Notes: a model not told the origin generated them from the sequence alone. A stretch of DNA of 64,000 bases from Ehretia macrophylla (GCA_037974665.1 CM075782.1:43018851-43082850); one strand, 5' to 3'; shown: positions 1 through 10,330, counted from the stretch's first letter. Numbers and translations: made by a program.

Positions 1-209
1 TCTTAAATATATAAAATGGCCCAACAAGGAACCGATTCCCCCCATCCGACAACGAAGTCCATAACCATGCGAACGTGATGATGATGATGTACACACAATA
101 TCAATCAGTAGTGCAGGCTGCACAGGAAGCAATTACAGATCAACATGGAGGAATATCGTCGCGTCGATGATCCATACGAAGAGATCGGGTAGGTGTTCAT
201 AATAGGCTA

Positions 210-1325
210 ATGAATGATTATTTTGTTGACCGTCCTTTGTATCCTGCTTTTGAATTCCAAAATAGGTTTCGCATGAGGCGCGAAATGTTTTTGAGAATTA
301 TGGGAGATATTGTGCATTTTGATGATTACTTCAAACAGAAACCGGATGCAGCCGGAAAGCTTGGTTTCTCACCACATGTAAAGATGACAGCCGCGCTTCG
401 TATGCTTGCCTATAGAAACCCAGCAGATGCAAATGACGATTATTTGAAAATTGCAGAGACCACATGTTTGGAGTCGATGATGAGATTCTGTCGTGCCGTA
501 AATGCAGTGTATGGAGACGAGTATCTTCGTCGACCAAACAATGCAGACATGTATAGGCTACTGCGAAAAGCCGATGAACGGGGATTTCCTGGAATGATAG
601 GTAGTATCGATTGCATGCACTGGGAATGGAAAAATTGTCCAACCGCGTGGGCGGGTACATATGCTGGGCACCATGGTTCTCCTACCATAATCCTTGAAGC
701 GGTTGCATCGTACGACACTTGGATATGGCATTCATACTTCGGTCCACCAGGTGCACGCAATGATCTTAATGTATTATACAGCTCACCTATATTTAATGAT
801 GTTCTTGAAGGACTAGCAACGCGCATTCGGTTCACCGTTAACGGGAGACGATACAAACAAGGATATTATCTGGCTGATGGTATATATCCTAAATGGTCCA
901 CCATCGTTCAAGCATTTACCGATCCACAAGGTGAAGATAAAATCTTATTTACAAGATTGCAACAGGCATACCGTAAGGATGTCGAAAGGGCATTTGGAAT
1001 CCTTCAAGCTCGGTTTGAGATTGTCAGAGGGCCATGTTGTTTTTGGCATGAGGATGATATTGGGGAGATTATGAAGACATGTATAATTGTTCATAATATG
1101 ATTGTTGAAGATAACCGGATAGAAGAAGGCGATGATTTTGTCGATGATCCGTCTCGTTTTCATGTAGACGAGCCACCTGTTGTGCCCGATCGAGATCCAA
1201 TTACGATTAACGAATATTTAAACAATCGTGGACAAGTCAGGGACGAAACTGCGTACTTTCTCCTCCGAAGTGACCTTGTTCAACATGTGTGGAACGAATT
1301 TCGTGTAGGAAATATAAATTTGTAA
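210..1325 (+). CDS. PIF/Harbinger transposase (HARBI1/ALP1-like DDE nuclease)
   Basis: An uninterrupted 371-residue protein resembling plant Harbinger transposases (DDE_Tnp_4 / plant transposon protein families), which cut and join DNA at transposon ends together with the Myb-like ORF1 partner. Visible motifs: a helix-turn-helix-like stretch around residues 78-109, the first catalytic Asp at 134 (GSIDCMHW), the second at about 185 (GARNDLNVL), a conserved LADGIYP block at 221-227, and the catalytic Glu at 259 (KDVERAFGILQARF). The start was taken at the first in-frame ATG (210). An ATG at 145 lies in another frame and soon stops, so the true N-terminus may be on an upstream exon or lost to a frameshift. 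Domesticated relatives exist, but the adjacent ORF1 and transposon-like terminus favour a mobile-element gene. Confidence 0.88.
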   Translation: MNDYFVDRPLYPAFEFQNRFRMRREMFLRIMGDIVHFDDYFKQKPDAAGKLGFSPHVKMTAALRMLAYRNPADANDDYLKIAETTCLESMMRFCRAVNAVYGDEYLRRPNNADMYRLLRKADERGFPGMIGSIDCMHWEWKNCPTAWAGTYAGHHGSPTIILEAVASYDTWIWHSYFGPPGARNDLNVLYSSPIFNDVLEGLATRIRFTVNGRRYKQGYYLADGIYPKWSTIVQAFTDPQGEDKILFTRLQQAYRKDVERAFGILQARFEIVRGPCCFWHEDDIGEIMKTCIIVHNMIVEDNRIEEGDDFVDDPSRFHVDEPPVVPDRDPITINEYLNNRGQVRDETAYFLLRSDLVQHVWNEFRVGNINL

Positions 1326-1418
1326 TCTCATTATGCAATTTGATATCTAATAAAACATATATTTAACTAATTAAAATATGAATTACAAACACATAGCTGA
1401 TAAATAATACAAATACAT

Positions 1419-2335
1419 CTATTGTTCTTCGTCAAGTGAAGTCATATGAGGATGATAAACATCATTATCAAAGTTAATGGAACGGGATGCTCTTTTTGCC
1501 ATAATTGCATTTTGTTCCTCAATCATCCACGCTTTCCTAGCTGGAGTTTCGATTGTCGAAGTCTTCGTCATCATAATCTTATAATCGTTAGAAGTTTCTA
1601 TTTCCTGTTTGTACTCATTCATTGTTTTTGCCATGTTTTTCGCTTGTTCATTAAGATCATCCGCAACGGCCTTACCCTTTGCTTGTTTTCTAGCCTTTTT
1701 GTTTCCAATCGGCCTTGACGATCTCGGGGTTTCCGGCACTGATTCCACGGGATCATCATTATCAAGAGAAAAATCCGTCTCAGGTGGACTCATATTCATC
1801 ATTGGACTCGCAATATCGATTATTGATCGCCATTTTTTCCCGTGTTGTAAAATTGACCAACAGTGTTCGAGGTTGAAATTCTGACCCATAGCTGTGTATA
1901 AGCGTCTTGCATCATCCATCTACAAAATAATTAAATATCTCTCAAAATTTAATTTTAAAATTTGTTGAGTATTAAATACAATATACTCTATAAAAATACA
2001 ATTACTTTGGCTAAAAAACTCACATTGTCAACGATATTTGCTCCGCTCCTTGGTCTCATATTAACTTGAGCAAGACATTCCGCAAATTTTGTGCATTTTT
2101 GGTTTATTTGCGTCCATCGGGATTTAAGGCTCTTCGTTGTTCTTTTTTCACTTGGATTGTTGGGAGGGTGACACTCTTCATATTTTTGTAGAACTCGCTT
2201 CTACATTGTTCCTGATGTTTGGTTTATCCCGATCAAAGCATCTTGGCTAGTCGCGATATAGGCCCGGCACAAAGCCTTTTCATCTTCATGCGTAAAATTA
2301 CGTCCCCTTGAAAGTCCGTCTACGCATTCTATATC
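1419..2335 (-). pseudogene. Harbinger ORF1, Myb/SANT-like DNA-binding protein, one stop
   Basis: Two exons can be read on the minus strand. Exon 1 (about 2335 to 2024) encodes a Myb/SANT-like domain with the words FTHEDEKALCRAYI, KSLKSRWTQINQKC and RPRSGANIVDN. A GTGAG donor at 2023 and a TTGTAG acceptor at 1921-1920 define a 104-base intron in phase 0. Exon 2 (1919-1419) encodes a charged C-terminal part with a lysine-rich patch (GNKKARKQAKGK) and a helical tail, as in NAM-associated / PIF ORF1 proteins. ORF1 proteins bind transposon ends with the transposase. Exon 1 has one in-frame TAG at 2203-2201, where a Trp is expected in the family, so this copy is probably defective. The 5' boundary near 2335 is uncertain. 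Confidence 0.75.
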
Positions 2336-2384
2336 TGCTAATCTATAAATAGGAAAATAATGATAGTTAGGTTGATTTATTTAA

Positions 2385-3087
2385 AAATATACTAATACTA
2401 ATTCAATAAATAAAGCTAAATTAAAAAAAAATAGAAGTTCCTAATTTAAAAAAAAAAACCCTAATTACAACTATAAAAAATTTATATAATTACAATTAAA
2501 ATAATATAAAACTTAAATTAAAAAATATAAAAAATATAAAAGATAAAAAAAGATTAATTGCAATTGAAAAATAACCAAACTTAAAAAACTAAAACAAAAA
2601 ACATTAAAAAAAACTATAAAAACTAAAAAAGCTATACAAACCAAAAAACTAAATTAAAAAAGTAAAAATAACCAAACTAAAAAAACTAAAACAAAAAAAT
2701 TAAAAAAAAAAACTATAAAAACTAAAAAAGCTATACAAACCAAAAAACTAAATTAAAAAAGTAAAAATAACCAAACTAAAAAAATTAAAACAAAAAACAT
2801 TAAAAAAAAAACTATAAAAACTAAAAAAGTTATACAAACCAAAAAATTAAATTAAAAAAGTAAAAAACAAAACATTAATTAAAATATATATTAAAAAACT
2901 TAACTAAAAAAAAAATAACCAAACTAAAAAAACTAAAACAAAAAACATTAAAAAAAAAACTATAAAAACTAAAAAAATTATACAAACCAAAAAATTAAAT
3001 TAAAAAAGTAAAAAACAAAAAATTAATTAAAATATATTTTAAAAAACTTAATTAAAAAAAAAAAAAAAAAAAAACCTAACTATAAAA
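2385..3087. repeat. A/T-rich 99-base minisatellite
   Basis: The + strand is almost free of G and consists of A runs with scattered T and C. A 99-base unit is recognisable from the phrase ACTATAAAAACT at 2613, 2712 and 2811, with a further copy at 2959 after an expanded spacer. It sits upstream of ORF1 inside the Harbinger element. No gene is seen here. Confidence 0.75.
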
Positions 3088-3089
3088 CA

Positions 3090-3545
3090 CCCCCCCCCCC
3101 CCTTCTCCCTCCCCTTCTACCTTTCCCTTTCCCCTTTCCCTTCCCCACGCCGCACCACCCTCCCACCCCACGCCACCCACAGCGCACCACCCCCCCACCC
3201 CACGCCATCCCACCCCCAGCGGCCCCGTCCCCTCCCCTCTGCCTCCCCCCACCATCGCGCACCTCCCCCCCATCCCACTGCCCCCCCACCATCGCGCACC
3301 TCCCCCCTACCCCACTGCCCCCCACTGCCCCCCCCCCCCCCCACCATAGCGCAGCACCCCACTACCCCCCCCCCCCTCTCCTCACCATCGCGCTCCCCAC
3401 CCACGCCACACCACCTACGTGCGCCCCACCCCACTGCCCCCCCTCCCCCCCCGCGCCTCACCATTGCGCTCCCCACCCCACTGCGCCCCCCACCATTGCG
3501 CGCCGCCACCCCACTGCCCCCCCTCCCCCCCCCCCCCCCCCCCCC
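3090..3545. repeat. C-rich (G-rich on minus) low-complexity tract
   Basis: About 455 bases are dominated by runs of 4-20 C with short CACC, CGCAC and CCAC interruptions. Phrases such as CACCATCGCGC and CCCCACTGCCCC recur, so this is a degenerate minisatellite rather than a pure homopolymer. The minus strand carries many G runs and could form G-quadruplexes, and the plus strand i-motifs. Long open frames exist on the minus strand but encode only Gly/Arg/Val/Trp low complexity and are not genes. Confidence 0.85.
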
Positions 3546-3915
3546 ACTCTCTGCCTTGCTGCCATCAACCATTTTTTTTTTCCCTGTTTATTTACCTTTT
3601 TTTTTCTGTTTGTTGAGGAAAACAAGCTTAAAAATATGTGGTATGTTTCAAAATTTGTTTGTGGATGAAGATTTGTGAATTTTTTGTTGGGTTTTTTTGT
3701 TCAGATCTGGTTGCATATATAGATGAATTCAACGGTTCCTTTTTTTTTTCAGCTTTTGCAGGATGTTAAACGGCTACATTGTCAGAATGTTGTTTTTTTT
3801 TTTTTTTTTTTTTCTTCTCTGATCAAAAAAAAAAATTGTATTTTTTTTTTCAGATTTGACGTTCTGACAAGAACGTCAGATCGTCACATGCCAAGTCAGA
3901 TCGTCACATGCCAAA

Positions 3916-4155
3916 TTTAGAGACTCATTTTTGTCTTCTTGTATAGTCTCCATTTTCTTCAACAAATTTGTTGAAGAAAATGGAGACTAGGTGCTATTTT
4001 AGAGACTCAAAGCTTGAGTGATGTCATAATTTTGCCAAAAACTATCAAATAGTGTTTTAGAGACTCCCATTGGTGATGAATTTTGATCAATAGAGTCTCT
4101 AAAATAGCAATTATTGCTATTTAGAGACCCATTAGAGACTCTATTGAGGATGCCC
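3916..4155. repeat. Harbinger subterminal repeat cluster and terminus
   Basis: The motif TTTAGAGACTC, or its complement GAGTCTCTAAA, occurs at about 3917, 4000, 4053, 4096 and 4120-4135 in both orientations. Short motifs clustered near an end are typical transposase-binding sites. The block ends with GAGACTCTATTGAGGATGCCC. Confidence 0.6.
3944..3989. repeat. 46-base perfect palindrome
   Basis: The sequence reads identically on both strands from 3944 to 3989, with its centre at 3966/3967 (AAATTT) and no unpaired base. It can extrude as a cruciform, and its arms contain the AGTCTCC word seen in the neighbouring subterminal repeats. Confidence 0.9.
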
Positions 4156-4517
4156 TAAGAACACGTTTGCTTGTTCTTGTCAACAGTGTAATGCAAGGGT
4201 GTAGTTGGAAAAAATTTAAAAAAAATAAAAAATAAAAAGTTGACCACCAAAATTAGAAAAAGTTATGACCACACCCAAATTCTATTCCTCTTCCCCTTTT
4301 CTTCTCTTCTCTTTCCCCAACCTCACCTCTTCTAGCCCTTTGGGAGTCAACTCGCCTGACACAACCCCCACACCACACCACACCACCGCCGTTGTTCAAG
4401 TGGCACTTCCTCCACTCACGCGGCAGCGTTTTCAAATCTTCTATCACCTTTAGATTCCTCAACCGAAGGGGGAAGAAAACGCCAATAAAAGTTAGAACTA
4501 TGGGTGTCGTGAGCTTT

Positions 4518-4792
4518 TGTTAGAAGATAAACTTGATTTGGATTAGGACTCTATTAAATAAGTTCTAGTTAGATTTAAATTATTTTTGACTAAATAGTAT
4601 TTTCTAGTGGGTAATGGTTTTCTAGAACCATATCCTAATTGACATAGGTTTTTGTAAATCTATAAATAGGGGTCAGTCCTTTCAATTGTAGTCATACTAA
4701 ATATATACCAAATATTAGAGCAATAAAGATTTTGTTTAGAGTCTCCATATTATTTCTCTCTACGATAAAATAGCCTATTTCATATTCCAACA
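4518..4792 (+). repeat. copia 5' LTR
   Basis: It starts TGTTAGAAG and ends CCAACA. It contains a TATA-like TCTATAAATAGG near 4660 and an AATAAA near 4722, the expected promoter and polyadenylation signals of an LTR. Confidence 0.93.
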
Positions 4793-4795
4793 AAT

Positions 4796-4808
4796 TGGTA
4801 TCCAGAGC
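4796..4808 (+). other. Primer-binding site, initiator-tRNA-Met type
   Basis: TGGTATCCAGAGC lies three bases after the LTR. It matches the usual copia site complementary to the 3' end of initiator tRNA-Met (TGGTATCAGAGC) except for one extra C. Confidence 0.8.
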
Positions 4809-4817
4809 TAGGTAAAG

Positions 4818-5603
4818 ATGATAGGGAATAGTATGTTTCCTTTTCAATTTCCTCACCTCACTAAGGACAATTATGATAATTGGTCTATTCGTGTGAAGAC
4901 TCTCCTTGGCTCACAAGATGCTTGGGAGATTGTAGATAAAGGCTACATAGAACCTAACGAAGATGAAGTTTTGAGTCAAAATCAAAAAGACGCATTGGTG
5001 AAAAATCGCAAGAAGGATCAACAAGCTCTCTCTATCATCTATCTATGTTTGGATGAAACTATGTTCGAGAAAATCTCATGCGCGACTACTGCCAAACAAG
5101 CATGGGAAACTCTCCAAAAATCACAAAAAGGGGTAGACAAGGTGAAAAAGGTTCGTCTACAAACTTTAAGAGGTGAGTTTGAGTCTCTCCATATGAATGA
5201 TGGTGAATCTATTTCAGATTATATTTCGAGAGTTTTGGTAGTTTCTAACCAACTAAAAAAATATGGAGAATATTTAAAAGATATTCGTATTGTAGAAAAG
5301 ATCCTTCGTTCTTTGCATCCAAAATATGAATATATTGTTGTAGCGATTGAGGAATCAAAAGATTTAGATGACATGTCCGTTGATGAACTCATGGGCTCGT
5401 TACAAGCTCATGAAGAAAGACACAAAAAGAAGAACCAAGAAGTCTTGGAAAAAGTTCTTCAGAGTAATCTTGCTTTGAAAAAAGAAGAAAATTTTGGCAA
5501 CGATGGAAGCCAAAAAGAAAGTGGTCGTGGAAATGAACGTGGTAGAAGCCGAGGCCAAAAACCAAGGACCAGGACGAGGACGTGGTGGAAGAGGAGGATT
5601 TAA
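4818..5603 (+). pseudogene. copia gag (capsid) region, frameshifted at its end
   Basis: The 261-residue frame encodes a copia-type gag polypeptide (UBN2 / DUF4219-like). The N-terminus has [20 protein letters not shown], followed by the helical core with [11 protein letters not shown] and [11 protein letters not shown], and then a charged Lys/Glu tail. It runs into an Arg-rich end and stops at 5603. A single-base frameshift within about 5560-5600 separates it from the zinc knuckle, which continues in the pol frame. Gag forms the virus-like particle that packages the element RNA in the cytoplasm. Start: the first ATG after the primer-binding site. Confidence 0.88.
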
Positions 5604-8600
5604 TTAAGAAGAGAAAAATCAAAATTCGCATAAACCTGGGCATGAAAGAGGCAATTATTCAGGACAAAGGTATAACAAATCGCAAGTTCAATGTTACAAT
5701 TGTCAAAAATATGGTCATTATGCTAATAAATGTAGGAGTAATCCTACAGTTGTGGACAAAAAAGTGAATTTTGCTGAAAGACAAGAAGGGGAAGAAGATA
5801 TTACCTTGTTGATGACTCATTATGGCGAACAAGATGGAGGAGATATTTCATGGCATCTTGATACAGGTGCAAGTAATCATATGACTGGTCAAAGAAGCAT
5901 ATTCGCAGAACTCGATGAAACTGTCAAGGGCAATGTTAAATTTGGAGATGCCTCTATGGTCTCAGTGGAAGGAAAAGGTAAAATTTTAATCCGTTTGAAA
6001 GATGGAAGGCATCGTTTTATTTCTGAAGTTTATTATGTGCAAAAATTAAAAACTAATATTTTGAGTCTTGGACAACTTCTTTAGAAAAATTACACAATTT
6101 TATTGGAAGATAAACATTGTGTAATAAAAGATGAAAATAATTTTTTGATAACAAAAGTGCCTATGACAAGAAATAGATTGTTTTTATTAAATATTCAAAA
6201 CGATGTTGCAAAATGTCTTAAAGCTTGTGTAAAAGAAATTTCTTGGTTATGACACTTGAGATTTGGGCACATAAATTTTGAAAATCTTTCTTTAATGTCA
6301 AGAAAGAATATGGTGCATGGATTGCTTTTCATCAATCATCCGAAACAGATTTGTGAGGGATGTCTTTTTGGAAAACAAGCTAGAAAAAGTTTTCCAAACA
6401 AGGCTACATCAAGAGCAACGAGACCACTAGAACTTGTCCATACTGATATTTGCGGGCCAATTAATCCTTGCTTCTATGGTAAAAATAAATATTTTATCCT
6501 TTTTATTGATGATTATAGCCGTAGGACTTGGGTTTATTTTTTAAAAGAAAAATCTGAAGCTTTTTACAGGTTCAAGAAATTTAAAGCTCTTGCTGAAAAA
6601 GAAAGTGGTTAGGAGATCAAAGCCTTGAGATCTGATAGAAGTGGAGAATTCACATCAAGAGAATTCAACAATTTTTGTGAAGAGAATGGCATTCGACGCC
6701 CTTTGACAACTCCTCGATCACCTCAACATAATGGAGTTGCTGAGAGGAAAAATAGAGTTGTTCTTGAGATGGTTCGAAGCATGTTAAAGTCTAGAAGTAT
6801 GCCTAAAGAATTTTGGGCTGAAGCAGTTGATTGTGCAGTTTATCTGTTGAATCATTGTGTCACAAAGAGTCTCTCTAACAAGACACCATTAGAAGCATGG
6901 AGTGGAAGAAAGCCAACAATCAAGTACTTAAAGGTTTTTGGAAGCATTGCTTATGCTCCTGTTCCTGATCAAAATCGAATCAAGCTTGATGACAAAAGCC
7001 AAAAGCTAGTTTTCATTGGATATGAAAAGAGTTCCAAAGCATACAAGCTCTACAATCCTACTAATGGGAGAATTATTGTGAGTAGAGATGTCCTATTTGA
7101 TGAAGAAGCTGAATGGGATTGGAATGTCAAAGAGCAAAAAGAATACAAATTCTTACCCATACAAGAGCAAGAAGTAGAAGTCAATTAAGACTCTATATCT
7201 CCAAATCCATCTCCAACTCCAACTCAAACTCCATCTCCATATCAAGCTCCAACTTCATCTCAAGGAGACATAACTTCAACAAGTTCAAGTTCGCATGAAA
7301 AGACCCCCCGTTTCAGAAGCTTGGATGAAATTTATGAGGTAACTAGAAATTTACATGATGAACTGACTCTCTTTTGTCTACTTGCTGATTGTGAACCAAT
7401 AAGCTTTGAGGAAGCTAATGAGAATGAAAGATGGAGACAAGCCATGGATGAAGAAATCAAGGCAATAAAGAAGAATGACACTTGGGAGCTTGCAACTTTA
7501 CCCAAAGGACACAAAGCCATTGGAGTAAAGTAGGTTTACAAGATAAAAAAGAATTCTAAAGGTGAAGTTGAAAGGTACAAGGCAAGACTAGTTGCAAAAG
7601 GCTATAGTCAACGAGCTGGCATTGACTATGATGAGGTATTTGCTCCTGTTGCACGCTTGGAAACTATAAGATTTATCATATCTCTAGCAGCCCAACACAG
7701 ATGGAAGATTTATCAATTGGATGTTAAATCTGCATTCCTGAATGGTTTTCTTGATAAAGAGGTATATATTTAACAACCATTAGGCTATGTAGAGAAAGGG
7801 TGTGAAAATAAAATTTTAAAGTTGAAGAAAGCTCTCTATGGCCTAAAACAAGCTCCTAGAGCTTGGTATAGTAGAATTGATGAATATTTCCGTCGTAATA
7901 ATTTCTCCAAGTGTTCGCACGAGCATACTCTCTATACCAAACATGAGAATGGCGATGTGTTGATTGTTTGCTTGTATGTGGATGACTTAATTTTTACTGG
8001 CAACAATCCAAATTTATTTGAAGATTTCAAGAAGACAATGGAAAGAGAATTTGAGATGACTGATATTGGACTCATGTCTTATTATCTTGGAATTCAAGTG
8101 AAGCAAACAGATGAAGGAATATTTGTTTCTCAAGAAGGCTAAGCAAGGGAAATTCTCAAAAAATTCAAGATGAAAAATTGTCAACCTGTTAACACCCCTA
8201 TTGAATGTGGAGTACAATTGTCAAAGGTTGATGAAGAAGAACATGTAAATCCAACATTTTTCAAGTGCTTGGTTGGAAACTTGAGATATTTGACCTGTAC
8301 AAGACCAGATATTCTTTTTGGTGTAGGACTTGTGAGTCGCTTTATGGAGTCCCCTACTAATACACATGTGAAGACTGCCAAAAGAATACTTCGCTACATC
8401 AAAGGAAGTGTTGATTATGCACTTTTATACTTCCACTCAGAGGATTTCAAACTTGTGGGGTATAGTGACAGCGATTGGACTGGTGATTTTAATGATCGAA
8501 AGAGTACTAGTGGATATCTTTTCTTCATGGGAGATACAACATTCACTTGGAGTTCCAAAAAGCAACCCATTGTCACACTTTCTACATGTGAAGTTGAATA

Positions 8601-8949
8601 TGTAGCTGCTACTTCATGTGTTTGTCATGCTCTATGGTTAAGGAATTTGATAAAAGAACTTAAAATGCCTCAAGAAGAGCCAGTAGAGATCTATGTTGAT
8701 AACAAGTCTGCAATTGCCTTAGCCAATAATCCAATATTTCATGAAAGAAGCAAGCACATTGACACATGTTACCATTTCATCAGAGAATGCATCACAAGGA
8801 AGGAAGTGAAGATAGAGTATGTGAAGTCTCAAGATCAAGTTGCAGACATTCTTACAAAGCCACTCAAGAGTGACGTGTTTATGAAGCTTAGAGCTTTGCT
8901 CGGGTTTACGAGAGTCAAATTAAGTTTAAGGGGGGATGTTAGAAGATAA
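5604..8949 (+). pseudogene. copia zinc knuckle, protease, integrase, RT and RNase H, seven stops
   Basis: One frame carries every domain. The zinc knuckle is at 5692-5733 (CYNCQKYGHYANKC), followed by protease with the catalytic DTG (WHLDTGASNH, about 5850). Integrase has its HHCC zinc region (about 6256-6380) and core motifs HTDICGP, LRSDRSGEF and HNGVAERKN, which hold the D,D,E triad. Reverse transcriptase has LYGLKQAPRAWY and YVDD (about 7974). RNase H has YSDSDWTGD and ends TKPLKSDVF. In-frame stops lie at 6082, 6250, 6610, 7186, 7531, 7771 and 8140. Those at 6250 and 7531 are TGG changed to TGA or TAG. The domains remain easy to read, so the decay is mostly point mutation. Confidence 0.93.
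8928..8936 (+). other. copia polypurine tract
   Basis: AAGGGGGGA lies directly before the 3' LTR. It is the usual primer site for plus-strand DNA synthesis. Confidence 0.85.
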
Positions 8950-9212
8950 ACTTGATTTGGATTAGGACTCTATTAAATAAGTTCTAGTTAGATTTAAATT
9001 ATTTTTGACTAGATAGTATTTCCTAGTGGGTAATGGTTTCCTAGAACCATATTCTAATTGACATAGGTTTTTTGTGAATCTATAAATAGGGGTCAGTCCT
9101 TTCAATTGTAGTCATACCAAATACATACTAAATATTAGAGCAATAAAGATTTTGTTTAGAGTCTCCATATTATTTCTCTCTACGATAAAATAGCCTCTTT
9201 CATATTCCAACA
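8937..9212 (+). repeat. copia 3' LTR
   Basis: It begins TGTTAGAAG and ends CCAACA, matching 4518-4792 with about nine substitutions and one extra T in a T run. The pol frame ends inside its first 13 bases. Confidence 0.93.
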
Positions 9213-9217
9213 GCTTT

Positions 9218-9326
9218 AATAGCTACAGCACTGCATGGGTCGATACGCACAGTGCTTAGTATCTATCGTTTATGGCTAGGATTACTGGGGCATCTAATCC
9301 CATTCGCTCTCCTAGCTTTCATCTCA
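9218..9326 (-). pseudogene. Decayed plastid-type 16S rRNA fragment
   Basis: The minus strand corresponds to about 100 bases of bacterial/plastid small-subunit rRNA around the universally conserved 780-800 region. Recognisable words on + are AGCTACAGCACTGCATGGGT, CGATACGCACAG, TACTGGGGCATCTAATCCCA and CCTAGCTTTC. From memory of the plastid sequence, nearly all differences are C to T or G to A changes, as expected for a methylated nuclear insertion of plastid DNA. It begins right behind the copia element, whose insertion may have split it. Confidence 0.72.
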
Positions 9327-9454
9327 TTAGTGGTAAATCTCGGGAACATCGGCACAGTAACTGACATGTAAATGGCATGAAACTACCCCTAGAAGTTCTG
9401 CCATCAGGCACTATAAGTAAATAAGCATTGAAAAAACCCTGCCACTAGCTTTCC

Positions 9455-10330
9455 TTCATCAGTCATTTGTATAAGAGCAGCCATATCAACCTGTACAAAA
9501 AGCAAAACCCATCTAGTTGATTTCTTGAAGGTAATTGTACACTATCTTCTTCTATCATAAAGGAAACTATAACAGCATATTGAAAAAAACTGGAAGAATT
9601 TTGCAAATTTGCATACTTCCTCAGCTAGAAATGTGATTGAATATTTTTCAAGCCCCAACGACTTCAGGAAGCTATCCACTGATTCAGCCTGCATTAAACA
9701 TGCATTATTTAGAAGTGGAACCACAATCACATATTTTACATGCTCATTAATTCCAAGAGTAGCTACGGCTTTTCTATTTTCCCCAATTTTCTTTGTGAAA
9801 GAGAAAGAAAAAAAAAGAAAAGATGGTGGGGTGGGTGGCACCAAGGTTGGCAACTGAACAACCAGAAAAGAATATTTAAGTCAACTACTGATCCAAGCAG
9901 TTGGACTAAAGGGATGGTCGAAATCGAATCTGAAATTCAACATATACTTGGATAAAACACGAACTAGAATTGCAACAACTCTCGTGCTTACAAGTATATT
10001 GATTTTCAGTATACTTGGAAAAATCTACTTTTCTTGCCTTCTGCTGACTGCTGAGTCGTCTTCTTTGAAACGGAGCTGGCAGCCTTTTTAGTCTCTGTTA
10101 CAGGACTGGCTTTTGTGTTTGCTTGGGTATTAATATATGTCCACTGGATGTGAACTAACTATACCAGAGAGCTTCTCACGTAGATCTCTTACGCCTCCTG
10201 GAAAAGATCCTTTCACACTTTGGACAGCTTGCATGGTGTTCTTCCTTTGTAGCTTCAAGTTCAACCTCGGATCTTTTTCACCAATTCTGCGATCTATGCT
10301 TGCCATTAACATCAAATCAAATACAGGAGA
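9455..10330 (-). pseudogene. SAM-domain protein gene fragment
   Basis: Three minus-strand exon pieces can be joined. The first (about 10330-10010) encodes EKDPRLNLKLQRK and GVRDLREKLSG and, after a one-base frame change near 10135-10150, KASPVTETKKAASSVSKKTT. The second (9688-9617, flanked by AATGCAG and GTATGC) encodes SVDSFLKSLGLEKYSITF, the first half of a sterile alpha motif domain. The third (9490 to about 9455, acceptor TGTACAG) encodes VDMAALIQMTDE, the next SAM helix. The order matches plant single-SAM-domain proteins of unknown role. The frameshift, an in-frame stop (TAA near 10134), the lost donor after TDE and the absence of a clear last exon indicate a pseudogene. It might be a truncated duplicate of a gene elsewhere. 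Confidence 0.7.

Larger units (their letters stand above)
1..4155. mobile_element. PIF/Harbinger-type DNA transposon, right-hand part
   Basis: Two convergent genes typical of the superfamily are visible: a DDE transposase on + (210-1325) and a Myb-like ORF1 on - (1419-2335), only 93 bases apart at their 3' ends. The proposed right terminus is at 4155, where a block rich in repeated TTTAGAGACTC motifs ends in GAGGATGCCC followed by TAA, which fits the three-base TWA target of this superfamily. The left terminus lies before the window, so the inverted repeat and target duplication cannot be confirmed. The same terminal words recur in MITEs near 26.5-27.1 kb. That 3560-4155 belongs to this element, rather than to a separate MITE, is inferred. 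Confidence 0.6.
4518..9212 (+). mobile_element. Ty1/copia LTR retrotransposon, structurally complete
   Basis: The element is 4,695 bases long, with a 275-base 5' LTR, a primer-binding site, gag, protease, integrase, reverse transcriptase and RNase H in copia order, a polypurine tract and a 276-base 3' LTR. It is flanked by a perfect five-base target duplication GCTTT (4513-4517 and 9213-9217). By eye the LTRs differ at about nine positions plus one indel, roughly 96-97% identity, so the insertion is fairly recent. The coding region nevertheless carries one frameshift and seven in-frame stops, so this copy cannot move itself. Confidence 0.95.

Noticed and set aside
440-856. Minus-strand frames opposite the transposase
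   Set aside because: Shadows of a strongly coding sense frame with clear catalytic motifs.
3076-3572. Long open frames on the minus strand rich in Gly, Arg, Val and Trp
   Set aside because: Three overlapping frames are all open only because the C-rich tract lacks stop triplets; the products are low complexity with no domain.
9542-9853. 103-codon minus-strand frame taken as one protein
   Set aside because: Only its middle (9688-9617) is an exon of the SAM-domain relic; the rest is intron translated by chance.
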